Shown: piece by piece, positions 1 through 7,875 of the stretch
How the letters are laid out: each line of letters begins with the position of its first letter
Position numbering within the stretch: the first letter of the stretch is position 1
Origin: Candidatus Thalassarchaeaceae archaeon
Lineage (GTDB): Archaea > Thermoplasmatota > Poseidoniia > Poseidoniales > Thalassarchaeaceae
DNA length: 56,652 bases
Assembly: GCA_030747485.1 (NCBI GenBank)
Contig: JASLKP010000008.1
Coordinates: 1 to 56,652 of the forward strand
Reading direction: 5' to 3'
Made by a program: the position numbers and the translations under genes
Notes under the pieces: model-generated
Seen by the model: only the letters and a program-made list of their open reading frames with translations
What the model was told of the DNA's origin: nothing
The model's database searches: none

Positions 1-1
1 A

Positions 2-496
2 TTCGGAATCCCATTGGTGACATTGGTCGATGTACCTGGATTCCTTCCAGGTGCCAATCAAGAGTGGGGTGGAATCATTCGACATGGTGCAAAACTTCTC
101 TACGCCTACTCGGAAGCAACAGTACCCAAAATGACTGTGATTCTAAGGAAAGCCTACGGAGGAGCATATGATGTCATGTGCTCAAAGCATATTCGTGGAG
201 ATTACAATGTTGCATGGCCAACTGCTGAACTAGCAGTGATGGGTGCAGATGGTGCTGTCCAAATTATTCATCGGCGCAGAATTGAGGCCGCTGGTAATCC
301 CGAACAAGAACGGCAACGGTTGGTTGACGAATATACAGAGAGATTTGCTAATCCATATCAAGCCGCAGCAATGGGCTATATCGACGACGTAATCGAACCA
401 AGTGAAACGCGTCAAAGATTGGTCAGAGCCCTTGGTATGTTGCAGGATAAGGAAGAAACGCGACCTGCGCGAAAACACGGAAATATACCCCTTTGA
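2..496 (+). CDS. Acyl-CoA carboxylase carboxyltransferase subunit (5' end outside window)
   Basis: The reading frame is open from base 2, so this is the C-terminal part (about 164 residues) of a longer gene; the internal TTG at 14 is not a real start. The visible part contains [33 protein letters not shown] and [10 protein letters not shown]. These are typical of the C-terminal crotonase-fold lobe of the propionyl-/acetyl-CoA carboxyltransferase family (PccB/AccD5/MmdA), which moves carboxyl from carboxybiotin to an acyl-CoA in the cytoplasm. A biotin carrier protein lies about 290 bases downstream, which supports a biotin-dependent carboxylase operon. Acyl-CoA specificity (acetyl or propionyl) cannot be read from this fragment. 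Confidence 0.9.
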   Translation, partial: FGIPLVTLVDVPGFLPGANQEWGGIIRHGAKLLYAYSEATVPKMTVILRKAYGGAYDVMCSKHIRGDYNVAWPTAELAVMGADGAVQIIHRRRIEAAGNPEQERQRLVDEYTERFANPYQAAAMGYIDDVIEPSETRQRLVRALGMLQDKEETRPARKHGNIPL

Positions 497-502
497 GGTG
501 TG

Positions 503-784
503 ATGATGACGTCAGACTCCTATGCAAATCAACTTGAGGATGTTCTGAAAGATGCTCGAGAAGCGCCCATTCCTGAGCCAGCCGTAGACAAAGACGAACA
601 TGAACGAATTGCAAAATTACGAGCAGCAGCACTTGTGACTGTCCTCACAATGATTGACGTTACAGATGAAAGAGGTTCGATTGGGCGACAATCTGGTTCC
701 CCTTGGACTCAGGATCACAGACGTTCAAGAATGGGATATTCAAACCTCATGAGGGCACGTAGCCGCCGATCCACTTGGAGATGA
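503..784 (+). CDS. Small protein in the acyl-CoA carboxylase operon, unknown function
   Basis: This encodes about 93 residues between the carboxyltransferase and the biotin carrier. ATG codons at 503 and 506 follow a GAGGTG ribosome-binding site at 495-500; GTG at 500 is less likely. The N-terminal half is acidic and proline-containing, the middle (HERIAKLRAAALVTVLTMID) is predicted helical, and the C-terminus is very basic (RSRRSTWR). I recognise no family. Carboxylase operons often hold a short accessory subunit with an alanine-rich helix followed by a Trp/Arg-rich tail, and the position fits such a role, but that is inference. Confidence 0.6.
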   Translation: MMTSDSYANQLEDVLKDAREAPIPEPAVDKDEHERIAKLRAAALVTVLTMIDVTDERGSIGRQSGSPWTQDHRRSRMGYSNLMRARSRRSTWR

Positions 785-788
785 TTAG

Positions 789-1187
789 ATGGGTGAAACG
801 CGCAAAATCATCATCGATGGAGAGGAAGTTGAAATCGAAATCGAGATTGATGGTGATAATTATCGCGCGACAATAGAGGGGCATACGTTTGATTTTGTGA
901 TTCCAAATGTAAAATCTACAGTCACTAGAAAACGTGATTCGTCAGGTTCACGAAAGAAGGGAGGGACTGTTTGTGCTAGTATGCCAGGTAAAGTCGTCAC
1001 TGTTGAAGTGAACATTGGAGACCTAGTCGATGAAGGAGATACTGTACTGATTCTTGAAGCAATGAAAATGCAAAATGAAGTTGCATCGCCAATTCGTGGG
1101 ACGGTTCGTGAGATTCATTGTCAGGATGGAATGAATGTCGAAGCAAATGTCCCACTCGTGGTCATTGAGCCAATATCCGAGGATTGA
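789..1187 (+). CDS. Biotin carboxyl carrier protein of acyl-CoA carboxylase
   Basis: This 132-residue protein has a C-terminal biotinyl domain with the biotinylation motif EAMKMQ, the lysine being the biotin attachment site. The motif is preceded by the usual MPGKVVTVEVNIGDLVDEGD hairpin and followed by SPIRGTVREIHCQDGMNVEAN. The N-terminal 55 residues form a separate beta-rich segment, joined by a short Ser/Arg/Lys/Gly linker (RKRDSSGSRKKGG). The stand-alone carrier next to a carboxyltransferase gene matches archaeal and actinobacterial type carboxylases made of separate subunits. The biotin carboxylase subunit is not in this window and probably lies upstream. It starts four bases after the preceding stop, so the genes are likely cotranscribed. 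Confidence 0.93.
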   Translation: MGETRKIIIDGEEVEIEIEIDGDNYRATIEGHTFDFVIPNVKSTVTRKRDSSGSRKKGGTVCASMPGKVVTVEVNIGDLVDEGDTVLILEAMKMQNEVASPIRGTVREIHCQDGMNVEANVPLVVIEPISED

Positions 1188-1206
1188 AATGAGAGGGGGT
1201 GAAAAC

Positions 1207-1455
1207 ATGACTGGGGAGAAAAAGGTGCCACGGTGTGATTATCCAGGATGTGGTGCTGATGGTACAATCATTTCCCGACTATCACCAGAAGGGTACCTAG
1301 TTGCAACTGGGAAAAAGGCATACTCATTTCGAGAAGCCTACAGACGATTCCACTATTGTGAGAATCATCATGCTGAACTGATGGCAAACGTGTGGACAAG
1401 AGTCCGGACTCCAGATGACAAAGACGATGACCATGTGGCCCCGACTTCAATCTGA
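1207..1455 (+). CDS. Small Cys/His-rich protein, probable zinc binder
   Basis: This encodes 82 residues from ATG 1207, preceded by a strong GAGGGGGTG ribosome-binding site at 1191-1201. In-frame upstream ATGs at 1135 and 1189 lack such a site. Two Cys/His groups (CDYPGC near the N-terminus and FHYCENHHAE near residue 60) could together hold one zinc ion. The C-terminus is acidic (DDKDDDH). I recognise no named family. It follows the biotin carrier by 19 bases, so it may share its transcript, and it converges on glutamate dehydrogenase with only 12 bases between the stops. Confidence 0.7.
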   Translation: MTGEKKVPRCDYPGCGADGTIISRLSPEGYLVATGKKAYSFREAYRRFHYCENHHAELMANVWTRVRTPDDKDDDHVAPTSI

Positions 1456-1467
1456 AATTTGGTCAAA

Positions 1468-2889
<1,422 letters not shown>

Positions 2890-2936
2890 CTAAAGGCCCC
2901 CTTTTCAAAGGTCCGCACATTATCTCAATCGAAATT

Positions 2937-5900
2937 CTACTGTAAAGGGACCCAGTTGCCATCAGAATCGTAGTAACCACCCCATTGCTGAGCTTGTTGA
3001 TACCAATCGCGCTGTTCTTGAGTCCACTGAGATTGATCTTCACCCCAGACCCCTACCTGACCATGTTGTTCCATAATCTGTAAATCAACATCTTGAGAAT
3101 CTGATGGCTGCTGACCCCCATGTCCCGATGCTCCGGCCAAATCGTCCTCCAAAGCAAAACGTCGAGATTCTAAGCGATCCTTGAGCAATAATCCCTGTCC
3201 TGCACCTAAGCGATTCGATTCTAACATTGAGTCCAACTCTGATTCAACTTCAGCAAGACCTGAGAATCCTTCGGCTTCATCAATCATTTTCTGAATCTCA
3301 TGATATTCCCGCTTCTTCCCCTTTCCTGAACCAAACAGGGTCCATGCCATGATTAGCGTCATCAATAATCCAGTAGCCAATACCGCAATGACACCCTGTA
3401 TGACTGGATCCTCAACACTAGATTTAGACACGACTTCTTCGTGATCTGCGATTCCATCTCCATCTGAATCTGGAGGAGTAGATGATGCATCAAAAATATC
3501 CGTTGGAATATCTGCAGTTAATTCAGCAGAATTGGTGTATCCATCGCCATCAATATCGAGATCTAATGAATCTGGGAATCCATCACCATCGGTATCTTTG
3601 CAACCTTTGAACCCAATGGTGCTTGTACCATGGACCTGAGGGCAATCATCACTAAATTCGTCACTACCCTGTTGATCTGCAAAACCATCTGAATCTGAGT
3701 CTGACCACAATAGTCCATTGCTATTCCATGGATCGATTCCATCAGCCCAGCCATCACCATCTGAATCAGGACAACCAAACATCCCACCTTGATCGGACGG
3801 ACCCGCCCAGTTCAAGCAGTCATCTGCATTCGTTCCAGAGGGATTATCACCAAATCCATCATCATCTTCATCAATCCATTGTGTTGGATCAAATGGGAAT
3901 GGATCATTATCATTCGATACACCATCACCATCTGCATCTGGACAACCGTAGCGATCTATGGTCGACGTGCCCCATTCAGTTGGACAATCATCCGAATCTC
4001 CTTCTTCGCTCCCATCATACCAACCATCACCATCTGCATCAGGGCAGCCATTGCCAGAATCACCAGCAATAATTGGACACTCATCGTTGTCATTGGAAAT
4101 CCCATCGCCATCATTGTCTGGGCAACCGTACCGGTCAATTGTTGATTGACCAGGAGATGTTGGACATTCATCGGGTTGGTTTCCAGAAGGATTGTCACCG
4201 AATCCATCACCATCTTGGTCAATCCATTGAGTAGCATCATCATCGATATCATCGCCTTCATCTGACCAACCATCGCCGTCAGCATCTGGACAACCCACTT
4301 GATCTCTTGTGGATGTACCAGGTATTGTAACGCAATCATCGAATGGCCCAAATGGCCCCCCTGCTTGTTCATCTTCAAAACCGTCATCATCGAAATCTAG
4401 CGGAGAGGGGTCTGGATGTGTTGCATTTTCAACCCATTCACCTGGCCAATGTTCCATCCGTGTATCATTCCATGAATCGTCAGCCCAATTGTTACCAAAT
4501 CCATCGTCATCAGAATCAGCCCATTGAGTTGGATCATTCATGAATCGATCATTCAAGTCAGATTCACCATCTGAATCCAAATCGCGACAACCGAGTCGAT
4601 CACGCCAAGATGTGCCCCATTCCATCGGACAAGAATCAGGAGTCAGGCCGTCTGGATTTTCGCCGAAGCCATCGGCATCACCGTCTTCCCATTGAGTAGG
4701 TTCATCGGGAAGGTCGTCGCCTTCATCTGACCAGCCATCACCATCTGAATCAGGACATCCAAATCGATCTTGGACTGATGTACCAACAGTTGTGATACAC
4801 GCATCTGGTTGCCATCCATTTGGATTATCACCATATCCATCACCATCTTCATCTGACCACTGGCTAGGCTCCCAAGGGAAATCATCCATTGAATCGCCGA
4901 TTCCGTCACCATCTTGGTCACTGCCGTACATCATAATGTACGCATCAGCACCACCCATACTGGACAAGGTAATGGATCCAGAACCATCGCTAGCAGAGTT
5001 ATGGAAATATCCACCAAAGGCATACATTCCACCTCTCATGGCTACAGCGTGACCATAGTCAGAACTAGAGCCGCCAAATTTCTTCATCCAATCCCAACCA
5101 CCTGATGAGGGGATATGAGCCATGAATGCATCATTACTGCCTGTAGATGATAACGCAGTGTTTCCAAACCAAGCGTTCCCATAGAACATTCCTGAAACGG
5201 TAATGTTTCCAGATGGACCATCCATGTCAATATGATAACAATAATCACTACTGGAACCACCAGCTACCTGTGACCAAACAAAATTGCCATTTGAATCCCA
5301 TTTTGCTACCAAACAATCCCAATTGGATGATTGTTGATATGCATAGGTTCGATGATTACCATTGGTATGGAAATCAACTAGATAGTAAAAACGAGCCGCA
5401 ACTGCAACATCTCCATTGTCTGCTACTGCCACACCCTCCCCATACGAACTATACGATGATTGTAAATATCCAGCGATTTGAGCCCACTGATAATTCCCAC
5501 TCGTATCGTATTTGGCCACAAATATTCGGTAATAACTGCTAGATTGGTAACTGGGTGAAAATTCAGTCCCTCCAATGTTGATTCGATAAGAAAACTCTCC
5601 TGTGACAACCAAATCACCATTTTGATTGACATCAATATCTCGGCCGCGTTGGTAGTAACTACCGTACATTCGTTCCGCCCAAGTGAATTGACCTGAGGAA
5701 TCTAAAGCTGCAATGTAAGCCTCATCGTAATTGTATGTTGCAAGTGTGTAAGATCCGAAATACACGGTTCCAGAACTGTAGTATGCTCCAGTAATGTACG
5801 CATTGCCTAGATTATCAACAGCGACGCCATAGCCGTAATCTGAACTGCTTCCACCTGCCTTTGTTGACCAAAGCCAATTTCCATCTGTATCTAATCGAGA

Positions 5901-6374
5901 AACAAAAATGTCGTTGCTACCGGTACTTGACAACGAGGATGAGCCGAATGTTGCAGTACTGTAGAAATATCCTGTAATTGTGATGTTTCCTCCATCATCA
6001 ACATCAATATCATGGCACTGATCACTGCTTGAGCCTCCTGCTTTCTCGACCCAATCCCAATTTCCATTTGTGATTCTACCCACGAAAATATCGTAAGAAC
6101 CGTAACTACTGAGTGTGATTGGTCCGAAATTAGCTGTATTGTAGAAATATCCACAAACATACGTTCTACCTTGGGCATCCATGGCAATGCCCTGAATTGA
6201 ATCAGTACTACTTGACCCACCTGCTCCGACACCCCAGAGCAATGCATTTGAGGCGCTACGTGTGCTTTCTTGAGAGTCTAGTGAATCCAATTCCTCAGTG
6301 GGCTGAATGGTAAACAACATTGGTGCCAGTAACATCATCGAAACCAGAGTGAGAGCCATGACATGACGGTTCAT
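2937..6374 (-). CDS. Secreted, membrane-anchored beta-propeller/thrombospondin type 3 repeat protein
   Basis: This 1145-residue protein begins with a signal peptide (MNRHVMALTLVSMMLLAPML). Residues about 45-480 contain at least eight repeats built on GGSSSDYGxGVAVD, GNxYITGxF and FGxxxLSSxGSxDxFV, the SBBP-type beta-propeller pattern of surface proteins. Residues about 480-985 carry many DxDGDGxxD modules, the calcium-binding thrombospondin type 3 repeat. A transmembrane helix follows at about 990-1013 (GVIAVLATGLLMTLIMAWTL). The cytoplasmic tail has a helical part and a Gln/Trp/Tyr-rich end (QQAQQWGGYYDSDG). The topology is therefore large outside, small inside. It may be an adhesin or a scaffold for extracellular enzymes; no catalytic domain is seen. 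It is the first of three large minus-strand surface genes in the window. Confidence 0.88.
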   Translation of the reverse strand: MNRHVMALTLVSMMLLAPMLFTIQPTEELDSLDSQESTRSASNALLWGVGAGGSSSTDSIQGIAMDAQGRTYVCGYFYNTANFGPITLSSYGSYDIFVGRITNGNWDWVEKAGGSSSDQCHDIDVDDGGNITITGYFYSTATFGSSSLSSTGSNDIFVSRLDTDGNWLWSTKAGGSSSDYGYGVAVDNLGNAYITGAYYSSGTVYFGSYTLATYNYDEAYIAALDSSGQFTWAERMYGSYYQRGRDIDVNQNGDLVVTGEFSYRINIGGTEFSPSYQSSSYYRIFVAKYDTSGNYQWAQIAGYLQSSYSSYGEGVAVADNGDVAVAARFYYLVDFHTNGNHRTYAYQQSSNWDCLVAKWDSNGNFVWSQVAGGSSSDYCYHIDMDGPSGNITVSGMFYGNAWFGNTALSSTGSNDAFMAHIPSSGGWDWMKKFGGSSSDYGHAVAMRGGMYAFGGYFHNSASDGSGSITLSSMGGADAYIMMYGSDQDGDGIGDSMDDFPWEPSQWSDEDGDGYGDNPNGWQPDACITTVGTSVQDRFGCPDSDGDGWSDEGDDLPDEPTQWEDGDADGFGENPDGLTPDSCPMEWGTSWRDRLGCRDLDSDGESDLNDRFMNDPTQWADSDDDGFGNNWADDSWNDTRMEHWPGEWVENATHPDPSPLDFDDDGFEDEQAGGPFGPFDDCVTIPGTSTRDQVGCPDADGDGWSDEGDDIDDDATQWIDQDGDGFGDNPSGNQPDECPTSPGQSTIDRYGCPDNDGDGISNDNDECPIIAGDSGNGCPDADGDGWYDGSEEGDSDDCPTEWGTSTIDRYGCPDADGDGVSNDNDPFPFDPTQWIDEDDDGFGDNPSGTNADDCLNWAGPSDQGGMFGCPDSDGDGWADGIDPWNSNGLLWSDSDSDGFADQQGSDEFSDDCPQVHGTSTIGFKGCKDTDGDGFPDSLDLDIDGDGYTNSAELTADIPTDIFDASSTPPDSDGDGIADHEEVVSKSSVEDPVIQGVIAVLATGLLMTLIMAWTLFGSGKGKKREYHEIQKMIDEAEGFSGLAEVESELDSMLESNRLGAGQGLLLKDRLESRRFALEDDLAGASGHGGQQPSDSQDVDLQIMEQHGQVGVWGEDQSQWTQEQRDWYQQAQQWGGYYDSDGNWVPLQ

Positions 6375-6406
6375 GCCTCGCGCACGCGCGCACGAGCATA
6401 AGAGAT
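6375..6406 (-). promoter_or_regulatory. Possible TATA-like promoter with alternating CG tract for the 1145-residue gene
   Basis: On the minus strand a TATA-like CTCTTATGC (6396-6404) is centred about 26 bases before the ATG at 6374. In archaea that spacing would put transcription start at or next to the start codon, giving a leaderless mRNA. Between them lies a 16-base alternating purine-pyrimidine run of C/G with two A (6379-6394). No ribosome-binding site is seen. The assignment rests on spacing and composition only. Confidence 0.3.
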
Positions 6407-6428
6407 GTACTACGGTTTGATGAGCAAT

Positions 6429-6881
6429 TCAACGATAGGGGTGGAGGCTCACGTAACGATCCAAGCGAGAGACAAAAGAATCCGAATTGGCCACCTTAGA
6501 AGCCATGGCTCGAACCGCTTCTTCAATCAATGCGTGTTCATCAGGTTGGATATTCATGACACGTCGCATTACATCGAGAATTGACCATTCATCCTCAGTA
6601 ATCACTTCGTCCTCTAGTGCCGTGATGAGAGCCGTTTGATATGTGGTGGGGTCACCAATTCTTCGCATCTCATAATCAGATGCATCAGTAGGATTAATCG
6701 GATTATCGATTTGATCTCTGAGAATGCCCCAACATTGACCCATCACACCATCTGGGAGGGCAAATGCTTGAGCAATGACACTGAGAATCGACATCTCATC
6801 ATCCGTTACAATGTCATCATCTAGAGCTGCCTCAAGAGTTCTGAGGTAAAGGTGCAATCCACGTGTAGCCATGAGGGGCAT
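6429..6881 (-). CDS. TerB-like helical protein with internal duplication
   Basis: This 150-residue soluble protein is built from two similar halves: LDDDIVTDDEMSIL near residue 18 and LEDEVITEDEWSIL near residue 90, each an acidic turn followed by a helix. This acidic-loop helical pattern resembles TerB/DUF533-type domains. A second TerB-like gene lies at 29539-30000. The start could be ATG 6881 or ATG 6872; neither has a clear ribosome-binding site. It is upstream of, and co-oriented with, the 1145-residue surface protein but separated by that gene's own promoter-like sequence. Its function is unknown; TerB domains are associated with metal ions and membrane-linked stress complexes, and any link to the surface proteins is inference. 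Confidence 0.6.
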   Translation of the reverse strand: MPLMATRGLHLYLRTLEAALDDDIVTDDEMSILSVIAQAFALPDGVMGQCWGILRDQIDNPINPTDASDYEMRRIGDPTTYQTALITALEDEVITEDEWSILDVMRRVMNIQPDEHALIEEAVRAMASKVANSDSFVSRLDRYVSLHPYR

Positions 6882-6989
6882 GGCTGCTGCATCCTGTCCA
6901 TATGTATAACCTGAGTGCTAATCACTCCCGCGACACCTGTGTGGTCTTGACTCTCAATCTCAATATTGTCAACGAAAATGCATTTTGGC

Positions 6990-7134
6990 ATGTATTGCAA
7001 TAAATTTCCGAAAAATGTACATTTTTACTATATTCACTCTTGATTCGGGTAGAAAAACGCGTACTGCGCTCCATCAAAGGTTGACTGGTTTTGTCAAATA
7101 TTGTATTTCAAAATGAAATGCAAATGCAATACAT
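6990..7134. promoter_or_regulatory. AT-rich promoter region with inverted operator-like repeats before the RHH gene
   Basis: The 303-base gap 6882-7184 is AT-rich and has no gene. It contains ATGTATTGCA at 6990-6999 and its exact inverse TGCAATACAT at 7125-7134. It also holds the palindrome TATTGCAATA (6993-7002) and the hairpin-like ATTTCA-AAA-TGAAAT (7105-7119). AATATTGT-like words near 6962 and 7098 repeat the theme. These could be sites for the ribbon-helix-helix protein encoded just downstream, as such proteins usually bind short inverted repeats and often regulate themselves. TSS and TATA box are not certain; TTTACTATATTC at 7024-7035 is one candidate for a box A. Confidence 0.45.
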
Positions 7135-7184
7135 TATATGCGAGTTCGTGTGAGGGAGGGTCAGAGCGCGAGGAGAGTCCGACT

Positions 7185-7556
7185 ATGCCAGCCAGCCAAA
7201 TGACGAGTCTGAGAGTACCAGAAGACCACCTAGCACTGTTAGATCAGCGCATTGGATTTGATGGAATGAGGAATCGTTCAGATGTCATTCGAGCAGCAAT
7301 TGCATTCTTCCTTGAATCAACACCTACACATGCAAATGTGCGCACGGTGAAATTCGACATTGGTTCTCAAACTCAAGAACACCTGGAAATGTTGTATGGA
7401 CTTGAGGGCATTACACCCTCCGAAGCTGCACGCTCAGGATTGACCCTATTCCTTAAACAGCATCTCTCGATTCAAGATGAGTTGTCTGAAATTCTTGAAG
7501 CAAAGTATGAGAAAATGCTTGCGAAAGCGCGAGCGAGTGAGGATCACACTGCATAA
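7185..7556 (+). CDS. Tandem ribbon-helix-helix DNA-binding protein
   Basis: This encodes 123 residues from ATG 7185, with an AGGAGAG ribosome-binding site at 7171-7177; the frame extends upstream to 7101 but that part reads as leader. Residues about 6-45 (TSLRVPEDHLALLDQRIG, then RNRSDVIRAAIAFFLES) fit the CopG/Arc-type fold: a short strand, a helix, a turn and a second helix. Residues about 52-92 (TVKFDIGSQTQEHLEMLYGL, then TPSEAARSGLTLFLKQHL) repeat the same pattern. One chain may therefore hold both halves of the usual RHH dimer. The C-terminal 25 residues are charged and helical. It is probably a transcription factor; targets are unknown. The inverted repeats upstream suggest autoregulation (inference). 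Confidence 0.75.
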   Translation: MPASQMTSLRVPEDHLALLDQRIGFDGMRNRSDVIRAAIAFFLESTPTHANVRTVKFDIGSQTQEHLEMLYGLEGITPSEAARSGLTLFLKQHLSIQDELSEILEAKYEKMLAKARASEDHTA

Positions 7557-7875
7557 GCAGATACCCCAACAGTGGTGAGAGACGTGGCAACGTATGAGTA
7601 TGGGATGCACAACAACGCGGGGGGGCGTGAAAACCCCCCCGCAACTTCCCATTCCGTTGCTTTCCACGGCCTACGTCATCGAGCGAAATTAGCCTCAAAC
7701 AACAACCCCCCCTCCCGCTTAGGCGGGGGACCCCCTTCTTCGGCAGACGCATGAGTTTGTCACCCCTTACCCCCTGCTTAGGCAGGGGGCCCCCCCACAG
7801 GGACTGGCCGACAGGCTGTTTCGAGTGAGATTGAATGTCAATCTTCAAGGAGGGTCGCGCGGCACGTCGGGTTCC
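7557..7875. other. Gene-free spacer with three very GC-rich hairpins
   Basis: This 319-base spacer between the RHH gene and the helicase has no credible gene. Three hairpins can be read directly. Hairpin 1 has a 9-bp perfect stem (7617-7625 with 7634-7642) built on seven consecutive G:C pairs and an 8-base loop. Hairpin 2 has stem CCCGC/GCGGG (7714-7718, 7723-7727) with loop TTAG. Hairpin 3 has an 8-bp perfect stem CCCCCTGC/GCAGGGGG (7770-7777, 7782-7789) with the same TTAG loop. Hairpins 2 and 3 are each followed directly by a run of five or more C, so they look like copies of one element. They lack the T-rich tract of archaeal terminators. They may be a structured RNA, transcription barrier or repeat element. 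Confidence 0.55.

Noticed and set aside
3728-4149. Plus-strand frames rich in His/Pro/Ser across the thrombospondin repeats
   Set aside because: Composition is the antisense reading of DxDGDG codons (CATCACCATC); the minus-strand gene explains it.
7617-7800. The hairpin array as a CRISPR or as SRP/RNase P RNA
   Set aside because: There are no regularly spaced identical repeats with unique spacers, no SRP helix 8 motif and no conserved RNase P core that I could see.
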